Part shown: piece after piece, positions 1 through 8,488 of the stretch
How the letters are laid out: each line of letters starts with the position of its first letter
Position numbering within the stretch: the first letter of the stretch is position 1
Source of the DNA: a bacterium
Lineage (GTDB): Bacteria; Electryoneota; RPQS01
Length of the DNA stretch: 22,875 nucleotides
NCBI GenBank assembly: GCA_018814465.1
Contig: JAHIZR010000331.1
Location: forward strand, 1 to 22,875
Direction: 5' to 3'
Notes under the pieces: generated by a model
What the model was told of the DNA's origin: nothing
Database searches by the model: none
The model's input: the letters and a program-made list of their open reading frames with translations, nothing else
Program-made: the position numbers and the translations under genes

Positions 1-20
1 AGCACGGTGTCGCCGCCTTT

Positions 21-902
21 TTACCGATTTTGCAGGATCGCGGAATAAACGGAGCCGGAACGCGAGTTCAGGATATAGATCGTCCCATCATTTGTCACAG
101 CAATATCATCGACACTTCTGATCCCCGCTTCCTTCAATTCCCGCTGGCTCAGGAGTTCTTGCGCAGGATCGCCCTCCATACTGATTAAAAAAATCCCTTC
201 CACAGCTCCGGCATAGAGCTTCGCACCGGATGCCGTAAAAACAAATTTATCCAAGTTGTCCAGCGACGTCGGGAGTCGTCCGGCTTGGATTAAGAGCGGA
301 TCGCTGAAGGAGAGATATTTGTCTCCGCGTGAATGCCAAACAATGCCTTTACCGGCAACATAAACAAGTTGTCTGATTCTGGGGATAAAGCTTTCACCGA
401 GAGTGGCGCCCAACGATCCCTGCAGAACAAAAAGCGGATCATAGCGAAGCAGTTGACCGCTGTCCTCGGCATAGAGATAAACATCCCCCTGCGGCGACAC
501 CGCGATCTTCTCAATCTGTTCAGCAGAACCTTTCGCTTGGTCCATCACGATCAAGCTGCCCTTCATTTCGAATTGACGAGAGAGCTTGCTGACTCGTCTA
601 TTGCCGAAGTCCGCGACCCAGAGTACAATTCCGGATTCCGCGGCAATATCCTTCGGCCACATAAACTCGCCCGGACCGGATCCCATCGAACCGACTTCGA
701 ACAGTAATTTCCCCTGTTTGCCAACAGACAGCACACGATTATGCCCTGTATCGGAAATGATAAGGGAACCATCGGGCGCGGTCGAAATCGCGCTCGGTTC
801 CCGCAATATCACTGTCTCTGATGGAATAATCCTCATAACAGCTGTCTGACCGAGGCAGACTGACGCAAGGAAAAATGACAGCAGCATCGCTCTACACATC
901 AT
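21..902 (-). CDS. secreted NHL-repeat beta-propeller protein
   Basis: No specific function is recognised. From the ATG at 900-902 the product has 293 residues, beginning with a Sec-type signal peptide (MMCRAMLLSFFLASVCLG). The Cys lacks a good lipobox, so export rather than lipidation is likely. NHL-type blades follow: EPSAISTAPDGSLIISDTGHNRV, then GPGEFMWPKDIAAESGIVLWVADFGNRRVSKL, read here by their key IxxxPDGxxxxxDxxxxRV pattern. Later, weaker blades are near SPQGDVYLYAED and VTNDGTIYILNS. The start is backed by GGAG six bases upstream and an ATGA overlap with the glgA stop. Such propellers usually bind ligands or proteins in the cell envelope. Confidence 0.85.
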   Translation of the reverse strand: MMCRAMLLSFFLASVCLGQTAVMRIIPSETVILREPSAISTAPDGSLIISDTGHNRVLSVGKQGKLLFEVGSMGSGPGEFMWPKDIAAESGIVLWVADFGNRRVSKLSRQFEMKGSLIVMDQAKGSAEQIEKIAVSPQGDVYLYAEDSGQLLRYDPLFVLQGSLGATLGESFIPRIRQLVYVAGKGIVWHSRGDKYLSFSDPLLIQAGRLPTSLDNLDKFVFTASGAKLYAGAVEGIFLISMEGDPAQELLSQRELKEAGIRSVDDIAVTNDGTIYILNSRSGSVYSAILQNR

Positions 903-2371
903 CCAGTTCTCCATGCTGAACGATCGAGCGCCGCTTGATACATGTCGATATAGTGAGCCGCAGACTGCTCCCATGAGAAATCGCGAGCCATTGCATTTCG
1001 CTGTATTTGTTTCCATCGCGTGGGGTGATGATAAGCTTCGGCTGAGCGACGGATCGTGCTCATCAAATCCGATGAATCATAGCGATCAAACTTGAAGCCG
1101 TTTCCGCTTCGGGGATCAAAATCCGCGTCGATAACGCTGTCATGGAGTCCGCCGGTTGCTCTGACAATCGGCGGCGTTCCATATCGCATACTCATCATCT
1201 GATTCAATCCGCACGGTTCGAATTTTGAGGGCATCAGAAACAGATCTGCGCCTGCTTCAATCTGATGAGCGTAGGCATCATCGTATGAGATAGAAACATG
1301 CATTTTGTCCGGGAACGTTCTTGCAAAGTCGAGCAGCAGATGCTCATAATAAGGATCGCCGGTCCCAAGGATAATAACCTGCACGGGAAGATTCAATATT
1401 TCCGTCATTATCGGAACAATGATCTCAAATCCTTTCTGCTCAGTGATTCTGGTGATCATCCCGATTAACGGAATCCCTCTGCGATAGGAAAGATTCGCTT
1501 TCTCACAAAGCGCCTTTTTATTTCCGATCTTCTTCGCCACGAAGTCGGCGCTGTACCGGACAGCGATTTTCGTATCGGTATTCGGATTCCATTCATTCGT
1601 GTCGATCCCGTTTAGAATCCCTCTGAACCGGTTTCGATTCGCGGTCAATACTTGTTCCAGGCCGAAGCCATATTCGCTGCTGGATTGAATTTCAGCGGCG
1701 TATGTGGGTGAGACGGTATTAATGACATCTGAAAACTCGATAGCCGCTTTCAGAAAGCTCAGCATGCCATGGAATTCGATCGGTCCGCCGAGTGTGAAAT
1801 ATTTTTCGGCTTCCGGGAGAAATCTTAAAGAGCTGCGCGGGAACAATCCCTGATATGCCATGTTATGGATGGTGAAAGCAGAGCGGGAATCGTTGAACAG
1901 CGCTGATGAGGATGATTCCTTCATGAGCAGAGGTATCATCCCGGTTTGCCAATCATGGGAATGAACGATATCCGGAATCCAATTTGAAAGGCGGCAATAC
2001 TCGAGAGCGGCGCGGCACAGCACGGTGAATCGAGCATCATTATCGCCAAAGTCGCGCTTCTGCACGGTATCGACATAGAGCCCCGAGCGATGAAAAAGTC
2101 TTGGGCAATGCAGGAAGAGAAAGCGCACACCATTGCCGTTCTCATGATTCACGAAAGTGATCAGGTATTCTTCCTTGCCGACTGTCAGCAGCAGGGAGAG
2201 ATCGTCTTTCGTCGGCAGCGGCACGCCGCTGATCGAGGAATAGTAAGGCGTCAGCAAACAAACATCATGTCCCAGCCGCGATTGCGCATGCGGCAGCGCG
2301 GAGCTGACATCTCCCAGTCCCCCGGTCTTGCTGAACGGATTAACTTCAGAAGTAACGTGTAATATTTTCAA
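899..2371 (-). CDS. glgA: glycogen/starch synthase (GT5)
   Basis: GlgA adds glucose from ADP-glucose (UDP-glucose in some lineages) to the growing alpha-1,4-glucan. Starting at the TTG at 2369-2371 gives 490 residues with the family N-terminus KILHVTSEV. The nucleotide-sugar loop KTGGLGDVSSALPHA begins at residue 15. SHDWQT follows near 138-143. The C-terminal GT-B half has GMITRITEQKG (Arg308, Lys313), SKFEPCGLNQ (Glu385) and RATGGLHDSV. A TTG 21 codons upstream keeps the frame open but adds residues absent from the family. No strong Shine-Dalgarno is seen. The start lies 8 bases after the end of the restored GGDEF frame. Confidence 0.93.
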   Translation of the reverse strand: MKILHVTSEVNPFSKTGGLGDVSSALPHAQSRLGHDVCLLTPYYSSISGVPLPTKDDLSLLLTVGKEEYLITFVNHENGNGVRFLFLHCPRLFHRSGLYVDTVQKRDFGDNDARFTVLCRAALEYCRLSNWIPDIVHSHDWQTGMIPLLMKESSSSALFNDSRSAFTIHNMAYQGLFPRSSLRFLPEAEKYFTLGGPIEFHGMLSFLKAAIEFSDVINTVSPTYAAEIQSSSEYGFGLEQVLTANRNRFRGILNGIDTNEWNPNTDTKIAVRYSADFVAKKIGNKKALCEKANLSYRRGIPLIGMITRITEQKGFEIIVPIMTEILNLPVQVIILGTGDPYYEHLLLDFARTFPDKMHVSISYDDAYAHQIEAGADLFLMPSKFEPCGLNQMMSMRYGTPPIVRATGGLHDSVIDADFDPRSGNGFKFDRYDSSDLMSTIRRSAEAYHHPTRWKQIQRNAMARDFSWEQSAAHYIDMYQAALDRSAWRTG

Positions 2372-2379
2372 GAATGTTT

Positions 2380-2580
2380 CTACGAGTTTGTTTCTGCCAG
2401 CCGAACCAGATTTCTGCCGTGTCGCTTCACCCAATAGAGCGCTTGATCGGCTTGTTCAATCATTTCTTCAGGACGGTGCGCTTTGCGATTGTCTGTAACA
2501 CCGCATGACACAGTAATCGGACGCAGCCGCTCGCCGGTATCGCTCACGACAATCTCACTCGATACCGCTTTACGAATTTT
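2380..2580 (-). pseudogene. detached C-terminal third of the GGDEF domain
   Basis: Directly after the TAG, the same frame reads KIRKAVSSEIVVSDTGERL, then TVSCGV and ADQALYWVKRHGRNLVR, and ends at TAG 2380-2382. These match the last part of a GGDEF domain (the family's T-x-S-x-G-V strand and the ADxALYxAKxxGRN helix). With the 98 residues before the stop they give a domain of about 164 residues, the normal size. There is no frameshift, only the one stop codon. It has no start of its own that would give a useful protein. Confidence 0.82.
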
Positions 2581-3801
2581 CTAGGCGACAATGAGACCAT
2601 CCTCAGCCTTAATCTCAGGCAAAATCAACGCGAATTCCTCGCCGCCGTAACGAGCGACGAAATCGATATCTCTTACGGAGCTTCGTATTTTTCGAGCGAC
2701 CCAGGTCAGCACTTTGTTTCCGGCCTGATGACCATAAGAATCGTTGTACAGCTTAAAATCATCGATGTCAATCATGATGAGAGTCATGGGACTGTGATAG
2801 CGCAAGCCGCGTTGGAATTCGGTCCGAAGCTGCATATGAAAAAAGCGCTGATTATACAGATCCGTCAATCCGTCGATCATCGCCATGCGCTGCGCGCGAA
2901 GATAAGCTCCGGTACGATCGAACAGTCTCGAAATGCCGTCCTGAAACTGATCGAGAACTTGTGCTTCGATATCCGTATGAATAAACTGCCGGGCAAAAAA
3001 CAGCTTCAATATTCCAAGTTTTCTGCTCCGATAAATGAGCGGTATCAAGATCCCTGAATTCAATCGCTGACCTCCTGGCTTCTCCGCAATCGTAATCCCC
3101 GTGGAAGCCGTGATTTCATCGATAATCATCATCTTCCCCGTGCGATACAAATCCCATTCTTGCTCGGATGAAACCGTAACAGGCCATTGGAAATCGCTGC
3201 TGCTTGAATGAATCCATGACCAGCTCTCAGACCTGTCTGACCAGAACGTCGAAGGATCGAGCAACTGGATTTCAAGGTAATCGGCATTAAAAACCGTCTG
3301 TAGTTTGGCTGTCAGACATTCAAACAGCTCTGTGCCTTCCTTTTCCAACCGGGGATCCGGCTGCACTGCTTGCAAACATTTTCTTATGAGTGCGCCCTCA
3401 GAGAGCCGCAGCGCGTAGCTGAGCAAACAACGAATAGCCTTAGAGCAGTCGGCTTCGCTATCGGTATTGCTCTTTAAGTCACCGGGATTTATACTAAGAA
3501 TGGAAGCCGCTGTCTTGACGACAGCCGAATTCTCGACGAAACCGACGGTGAGTCGGTCGCCGTTATAATTGAAGGGAGATGGAGACACGGGTTCCGGTTC
3601 GGCAACGATCAGGAGTTCCGGTTGTGTGGTTTTCAGAAAGATTCGTGCGACTGAACTGAGTGGACTGGAAAATTCCTTCAGCAGACAGCCGCCGCCTGCA
3701 AATGGCTGAATAAGCTCGGAAAATTCTTTGCCGGGCATGCGCAGCCAGTGCCAGTCACGTATGCTTGAGTTCTCTTTAATCAGACGAAAGAGTGAAGTCA
3801 T
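2581..3801 (-). CDS. GAF-like + GGDEF diguanylate cyclase, cut by an in-frame TAG
   Basis: Diguanylate cyclases make c-di-GMP from two GTP. The 406 residues before the stop comprise an unassigned N-terminal part (1 to about 160), a GAF-like sensor region (about 160-300), and the first three fifths of a GGDEF domain from about 309. Visible are the Mg-binding DIDDFK (345-350), YNDSYGHQAG, the inhibitory I-site RDID (377-380) and the active loop GGEEF (386-390). TAG at 2581-2583 then replaces the residue after GLIVA. The family usually has Glu there (AEKIR). The frame continues for 66 matching codons. AAGGAG lies 10 bases before the ATG. As cut, the domain lacks its last strands and is probably inactive. 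Confidence 0.85.
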   Translation of the reverse strand: MTSLFRLIKENSSIRDWHWLRMPGKEFSELIQPFAGGGCLLKEFSSPLSSVARIFLKTTQPELLIVAEPEPVSPSPFNYNGDRLTVGFVENSAVVKTAASILSINPGDLKSNTDSEADCSKAIRCLLSYALRLSEGALIRKCLQAVQPDPRLEKEGTELFECLTAKLQTVFNADYLEIQLLDPSTFWSDRSESWSWIHSSSSDFQWPVTVSSEQEWDLYRTGKMMIIDEITASTGITIAEKPGGQRLNSGILIPLIYRSRKLGILKLFFARQFIHTDIEAQVLDQFQDGISRLFDRTGAYLRAQRMAMIDGLTDLYNQRFFHMQLRTEFQRGLRYHSPMTLIMIDIDDFKLYNDSYGHQAGNKVLTWVARKIRSSVRDIDFVARYGGEEFALILPEIKAEDGLIVA

Positions 3802-4612
3802 TCTTTTCGGTCTCCTTATCGTCCTTTTTACGCCGGTCTCTTATCCATTGAAAAAGCCAAGTCGCGTTTTTTACCGCTTGACCCAAGTGGCAGTTGTTAA
3901 AAAAAAGATAGCCGCCCGATATTTCTTCCTTAAAGTCAATCAATCTTTTTCCCCATTCGGTCATTTCTTCCTGAGAATAATCGTAGTCATAGCGATCCCC
4001 CGCTTCCGGATGATACCAGTTTCGGGCATTCCTGCCGTGCAGTCTGACATAGATGATATCCGATGTCGTAAACAACTCCGGAGTAAGCAGGTTCGGAAGC
4101 TGTGGCTCATCCGGGACAACCCAGGTAATATTTTCGCTGCGCATGATACCGCGCGTTGAATCCGAATCCCAACTCCGGTCACGAAACTCCGCACACAAAC
4201 GGATTTCATTTGTCAGCGCTCGTAAATGCAGCAGGTAGCGTAAATTCTCACCACTGTACTTAAATGACGCGGGGAATTGTGCCAGCACTCCAAGCAGTCT
4301 GCCGGAATCCCGTAGTGGCTTCAGACTCGACAAGAGCGAGTTTACGGAAGAATCGGGATCCTTTCGTTCGTGTGTCGCATCGGCGTGCAGTTTTACGAAT
4401 ATCCGGAAATGATCCGGCGTTCTCTTTTCAATCGCGTTAATCGTAGTCGCTGACGGCAGTCTGTAGTATGTACTATTCAGTTCGCCGACATTGAAACGCG
4501 CGGAATAGTATTCAAGCCAGCGGTCCTTTGAAACACGAAACGGATAAAAGACACCGGCCCAATCATCGAACCGCCAGCCCGATGTGCCAATCTCAATATT
4601 TTCTGCTTTCAT
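3776..4612 (-). CDS. DUF72 (YecE-like) family protein
   Basis: The family has a TIM-barrel-like fold and no settled biochemical role. The 278-residue product begins MKAENIEIGTSGWRFDDWAG and shows the DUF72 landmarks: FNVGELNSTYYRLPS, FVKLHADATHERK, LGVLAQFPASFK, CAEFRDRSW, IYVRLHGRN and a YLFFNNCHLGQAVKNA end block. A TTG ten codons upstream would extend it, but the ATG at 4610-4612 gives the family N-terminus. It overlaps hutI by 20 bases and the GGDEF gene by 26, so coupled translation is likely. No link to histidine or glycogen metabolism is known to me. Confidence 0.9.
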   Translation of the reverse strand: MKAENIEIGTSGWRFDDWAGVFYPFRVSKDRWLEYYSARFNVGELNSTYYRLPSATTINAIEKRTPDHFRIFVKLHADATHERKDPDSSVNSLLSSLKPLRDSGRLLGVLAQFPASFKYSGENLRYLLHLRALTNEIRLCAEFRDRSWDSDSTRGIMRSENITWVVPDEPQLPNLLTPELFTTSDIIYVRLHGRNARNWYHPEAGDRYDYDYSQEEMTEWGKRLIDFKEEISGGYLFFNNCHLGQAVKNATWLFQWIRDRRKKDDKETEKNDFTLSSD

Positions 4613-5852
4613 CGAAGTTGGAGAGCATAACCTTCCCGTCAATGAGAACCGATGACGGTTCCATCAAACCGAAGTGGTAACTCAGTGTTTCGAGATTGGG
4701 AATATTCCATAGTGTAATATCAGCGAGTTTGCCTGCTTCGAGCGATCCGATTTGCGTATCGCGTCCGAGCACTCGCGCCGCATCAAGCGTCACCGCCCAA
4801 AGCAGCTCTTCAGGTGTCATTTTGCAGTAGATCGCGGCGGTTGTCATACTGAACGGTATCGACTCGGTCATGGAAGTGCCGGGATTGCAGTCGGTCGCAA
4901 TGGCGATTCGCATGCCGGATTCAATCATCTTTCTGGCTGGCGGATAAGGAATGCTGTTCAGGAAGAAGACGCAAGCAGGCAGAATCACTCCGGCGACTCC
5001 CGCCTCCACCATTGCCTTGATTTCGGCGTCATTCAGGTATTCGAGATGATCCGCGCTGCGTGCTCCGAGTTCGGCTGCCAGCAACGCGCCGCCCGAGTTT
5101 CCGAATTGATTGGAGTGAATCGTAATCGCTAATCCGTTGTCCTTAGCCGCAGTTAAAATCCTGCGGGACTCATCAACCGTGAAGGCTCCGGTTTCACAGA
5201 AGATATCCGCCGCCGTCGCCAAATCTCGTTCGACCACTTGCGGAATCATTTCATTGATAACTTCATCGCAGAATAGCTCGCGTTTGTCGGCATAGTTCTC
5301 CGGCAGAACGTGAACCAAAAAAGTTCGTTCCAGCCGCTGCGGAATGATTGAATTGATTACACGCAGTGCTGAAAGCAGATTTACCTCTCCCTGCCATTCG
5401 AGACCATAGCCGGATTTCCCTTCGATTGTCGTCACGCCTGAGCGAAGCGATCTCTGAAAACGCGGCAAAGACTCCTCAACGATTTGTTCGACTGATGCAT
5501 TTCTCGTATTACGCGCGGAAGCTTGTATGCCCCCTCCGGCCGCGGCAATCTCAAGATAGGATTTCCCCGCATTGCGCATGTGGAACTCGTCGGCGCGATT
5601 GCCGACATAGACCGGATGCGTGTGACAGTCTATCAATCCCGGCAGGGCGATAGTGTCCTTTGCATCCAGTGTCGGGCAATTCGCAGTGATTTTTGGCTTA
5701 AGTTCGGATTCCTTACCAATCTCCTTGATTACACCATTCTCAATAATTATCGCCGCTGAGTCGATCGAATGGAGAGTACGCTTCAACTCGCTGCAATGTT
5801 TTTGCAGCGGCGTGATCAGTTGCTTGATATTATGAATAAAGAGATCCGGCAT
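4593..5852 (-). CDS. hutI: imidazolonepropionase
   Basis: HutI opens the imidazolone ring to give N-formimino-L-glutamate, the third step of histidine degradation. The 419-residue product is an amidohydrolase with the expected metal and active-site residues: His77 and His79 (DCHTHPVYVGNRADEF), His246 (TIHSNQFGNSGGALL), His269 (SADHLEYL) and Asp321 (IATDCNPGTSM). GKSGYGLEWQGE at 145-156 is typical of the HutI substrate region. The usual HADQ/HADE motif reads HSNQ here. Its end overlaps the DUF72 gene by 20 bases. Confidence 0.96.
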   Translation of the reverse strand: MPDLFIHNIKQLITPLQKHCSELKRTLHSIDSAAIIIENGVIKEIGKESELKPKITANCPTLDAKDTIALPGLIDCHTHPVYVGNRADEFHMRNAGKSYLEIAAAGGGIQASARNTRNASVEQIVEESLPRFQRSLRSGVTTIEGKSGYGLEWQGEVNLLSALRVINSIIPQRLERTFLVHVLPENYADKRELFCDEVINEMIPQVVERDLATAADIFCETGAFTVDESRRILTAAKDNGLAITIHSNQFGNSGGALLAAELGARSADHLEYLNDAEIKAMVEAGVAGVILPACVFFLNSIPYPPARKMIESGMRIAIATDCNPGTSMTESIPFSMTTAAIYCKMTPEELLWAVTLDAARVLGRDTQIGSLEAGKLADITLWNIPNLETLSYHFGLMEPSSVLIDGKVMLSNFDESRKY

Positions 5853-5857
5853 CAGGC

Positions 5858-6640
5858 TTATCTTCCTTTGAACTCTGGCTTCCTCTTTTCCATGAAGGCT
5901 CTGGTTCCTTCATTCTTGTCTTCGGTGCCGTTGCAGTAGGCGAAATGCTGCACTTCAACCTGAATGGCTTGATCGAGCGGAAGGTTAATGCCTGTATGGA
6001 CAGCCTCCAGCATGGAGCGTACAGCGCTGCTGGACTTTTCTGCAATGCCGGAAGCGATCTTTTTGGCAGTATCCATCAGTTCTTCCGGAGTCGTGAGATA
6101 GTTAACCAAACCCCACTCAAAGGCTTCTTTCGCTGTAATCATCCTGCCGGTCAGAAGCAGATCCAGCGCGCGACCGCGACCGATCAGTCGCGGCAGCCGT
6201 TGTGTGCCGCCATAACCGGGAGTCAGCCCGAGATTAATTTCCGGCTGTCCGAATTTTGCTTTGTCGGATGCCACGCGGATATGGCAAGCCATTGTCAGCT
6301 CACAGCCTCCGCCCAATGCAAAGCCGTTCACCGCGGCGATGACTGGAAAAGGCATGGCTTCGATCATCGAGAATACGATATTGCCTCGGTAAGACAAATC
6401 TCGGCCGGCGGCCATATCCATCGCGGCGATTTCAGTGATATCGGCTCCGGCAACGAAACTTTTTTCTCCCGCGCCGGTGATAATGGCGACGCGGACTGTC
6501 TCATCCTCTCGCAGCGCTTCAAAGCATTTTTTCAGTTCCGCGAAGGCCAGAATATTCAGAGCATTCAAAGCTTTCGGGCGATTTACAGTTACAATGGCCA
6601 TCGGACCATCTTTTTCAATCAGCAGTGTTTCAAAATTCAT
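5858..6640 (-). CDS. enoyl-CoA hydratase/isomerase (crotonase family)
   Basis: Crotonases add water to 2-enoyl-CoA thioesters. The 260-residue product has the standard length. The oxyanion-hole segments are SFVAGADITEI (61-71) and GFALGGGCEL (106-115). Both catalytic glutamates are present: Glu114, and Glu134 in QPEINLGLTPGYGGTQ. This favours true hydratase activity, for example on short-chain enoyl-CoA, but the exact substrate cannot be read from sequence. It sits between hutU and hutI, 5 bases before hutI, although no histidine-degradation step uses a CoA ester. No clear Shine-Dalgarno precedes its ATG. Confidence 0.93.
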   Translation of the reverse strand: MNFETLLIEKDGPMAIVTVNRPKALNALNILAFAELKKCFEALREDETVRVAIITGAGEKSFVAGADITEIAAMDMAAGRDLSYRGNIVFSMIEAMPFPVIAAVNGFALGGGCELTMACHIRVASDKAKFGQPEINLGLTPGYGGTQRLPRLIGRGRALDLLLTGRMITAKEAFEWGLVNYLTTPEELMDTAKKIASGIAEKSSSAVRSMLEAVHTGINLPLDQAIQVEVQHFAYCNGTEDKNEGTRAFMEKRKPEFKGR

Positions 6641-6671
6641 TGTTGTTTATACTATTTTAGTGCGCGTATGT

Positions 6672-8324
6672 TTAGTAATTCAATCCAGGAATGCGAATGC
6701 TATGCTCTTTGGCGCAGTCAGTGGCAAGCTCGTATCCCGCATCGTGATGACGGAAAAGTCCCGTGGCGGGGTCGTTCGTGAGCACTCGTTCAAGACGTTT
6801 TGCCGCCGCCTCTGTGCCGTCAGCTACGATTACTTGCCCGGCATGCAGCGACGCTCCGATGCCGACCCCACCGCCATGATGATAGCTTACCCAAGAAGCT
6901 CCGGAAGCGGTATTCACGAGCGCGTTCAAAATCGGCCAATCGGCAATCGCGTCGGAGCCGTCCTTCATGCTCTCCGTTTCCCGATAGGGCGAGGCCACCG
7001 AACCGCAGTCAAGATGATCCCTGCCGATCGCGATGGGAGCCGTAACTTTTCCGCTTTTAACCAAGTCATTGATAGCCAATCCGAATTTCGCACGGTCGCC
7101 TTGTCCGAACCAGCAGATACGACTTGGTAAGCCTTGAAATGGGATCTTCGGAATGGCATCTTTGATCCATCGCACCAGTCCTTTATCATGCGGGAACAGG
7201 CGCAACGCTTCCTTGTCGATTGTATAGATATCTTCGGGATTGCCGGATAACGCCGCCCAGCGGAAGGGCCCTTTGCCGCGGCAGAAGAGGGGGCGAATAT
7301 ACGCGGGAACAAAACCGGGATAAGCGAAAGCGTCCGAAAAACCTCCCTTCAGAGCTTTCCCCCGCAGGTTATTACCGTAATCAAAAGCAATCGCTCCTCG
7401 TTTCTGGAATTCTACGATGGCTTTGCAGTGAACAACCATCGACTCCATACTGCGTCGTACATACTCCTTGGGATCACTTTCGCGGAGCTTAAGCGCCTCT
7501 CTAAAAGCGATGCCGTGCGGCACATAACCATTTAGTTCATCATGCGCAGAAGTCTGATCGGTAATGACGTCGGGAATAACATTCATGTGCAGCAGTTCCG
7601 GCAGCACATCGGCACAATTCCCCAGTAAGCCGATGGAGACCGCTTCCCTCTGCTTGGTCGCCTTCTCCACCCACGTGATTGCCTCGTCGAGATCCTCGGT
7701 CGCTTTGTCGCAGTAGCCGATTTCCACGCGGCGGCGGATGCGTTCGGGATCGACTTCGACCACCAACACCACACCTCCGGCGAGCGTCACGGCAAGGGGC
7801 TGGGCACCGCCCATGCCGCCAAGTCCGCCCGTCAGTGTCCAGGTTCCGGCAAGCGATCCTTTGAAATGCTTATCCGCCAGTGCATTGAAAGTTTCATAAG
7901 TCCCTTGCAGAATTCCCTGGGTGCCGATATAAATCCATGACCCTGCGGTCATCTGACCGTACATGATCAAACCTTTGGCTTCCAACTCATGGAAATACTC
8001 CCAAGTCGCCCATTGCGGAACGAGGTTCGAGTTCGCGATCAGCACACGCGGCGCATCGGCATGCGTTTTTACAACGCCCACCGGTTTGCCCGATTGAACC
8101 AGCAATGTCTCATCGTTTTCCAGTTTTTCCAGAGCATTCAGAATTTGAAACAGAGCCTCGCGGGAACGTGCGGCACGGCCGGTTCCGCCGTACACGATGA
8201 GCTCTTCGCGATTCTCGGCAACTGCGGGATCCAGATTGTTCAGCAGCATCCGTTTCGCCGCTTCCTGAATCCACCCTTTGCAGGAGAGTGTGGTTCCTGT
8301 AGGGGTTTTCGGAATTTCCTTCAT
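6672..8324 (-). CDS. hutU: urocanate hydratase
   Basis: HutU hydrates urocanate to imidazolonepropionate, the second step of histidine degradation, with tightly bound NAD+. The 550-residue product has the family length. The NAD-binding glycine-rich stretch TGGLGGMGGAQPL lies at 165-177. FDYGNNLRG is at 314-322, and the catalytic Cys is in RICWFGQGDRAK, at 404 (matching Cys410 of the Pseudomonas putida enzyme). YHHGGGVGIGASLHAGQ is at 481-497. It is the first gene after the terminator. The enoyl-CoA hydratase gene follows after 31 bases. Confidence 0.97.
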   Translation of the reverse strand: MKEIPKTPTGTTLSCKGWIQEAAKRMLLNNLDPAVAENREELIVYGGTGRAARSREALFQILNALEKLENDETLLVQSGKPVGVVKTHADAPRVLIANSNLVPQWATWEYFHELEAKGLIMYGQMTAGSWIYIGTQGILQGTYETFNALADKHFKGSLAGTWTLTGGLGGMGGAQPLAVTLAGGVVLVVEVDPERIRRRVEIGYCDKATEDLDEAITWVEKATKQREAVSIGLLGNCADVLPELLHMNVIPDVITDQTSAHDELNGYVPHGIAFREALKLRESDPKEYVRRSMESMVVHCKAIVEFQKRGAIAFDYGNNLRGKALKGGFSDAFAYPGFVPAYIRPLFCRGKGPFRWAALSGNPEDIYTIDKEALRLFPHDKGLVRWIKDAIPKIPFQGLPSRICWFGQGDRAKFGLAINDLVKSGKVTAPIAIGRDHLDCGSVASPYRETESMKDGSDAIADWPILNALVNTASGASWVSYHHGGGVGIGASLHAGQVIVADGTEAAAKRLERVLTNDPATGLFRHHDAGYELATDCAKEHSIRIPGLNY

Positions 8325-8376
8325 TGTCCTACTCAGTTAGTCGCTATTCTATGCTGGAGACACCAGCTATGTTTAT

Positions 8377-8382
8377 ATTATA
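8377..8382 (-). promoter_or_regulatory. possible -10 element of hutU
   Basis: The minus strand reads CTTGTATAATATAAAC in an AT-rich stretch, with a perfect TATAAT 52 bases before the hutU ATG. No good -35 hexamer is found at 16-18 bases. The adjacent upstream TG may compensate. A short dyad GCTGG-AGACA-CCAGC (8353-8367) lies between this site and hutU and could be a 5' UTR hairpin or an operator. Tentative. Confidence 0.35.
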
Positions 8383-8488
8383 CAAGTAATAAAATCGAGC
8401 TATGTATGCATGATTGGCATCTGCAGCATATAGCTATCCATTTGAATATACACACTCATACATGCAAATGCAACGTAAAAAGCATATC

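Noticed and set aside
903..1016. Longer NHL protein with 38 extra N-terminal residues
   Set aside because: It would place the signal peptide in the interior and overlap glgA. The ATG at 900-902 has GGAG at the right distance and an ATGA overlap.
2581..2583. TAG as a sense codon (genetic code change or pyrrolysine)
   Set aside because: rplE, rpsH and infA end at TAG exactly where the families end, so TAG acts as a stop. Nothing in the window points to recoding machinery.
4613..4642. Longer DUF72 protein starting at an upstream TTG
   Set aside because: The ten added residues are not part of the family N-terminus and would deepen the overlap with hutI to 50 bases.
5945..6781. Plus-strand open frame of 278 codons antisense to the crotonase gene
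   Set aside because: It shows no recognisable domain and lies over a complete, conserved enzyme gene on the minus strand.
8400..8480. Repeated ATGC/GCAT-like words in the AT-rich gap upstream of hutU, considered as a repeat array or operator cluster
   Set aside because: The copies are short, irregularly spaced and imperfect. There is no CRISPR-like or iteron-like regularity.
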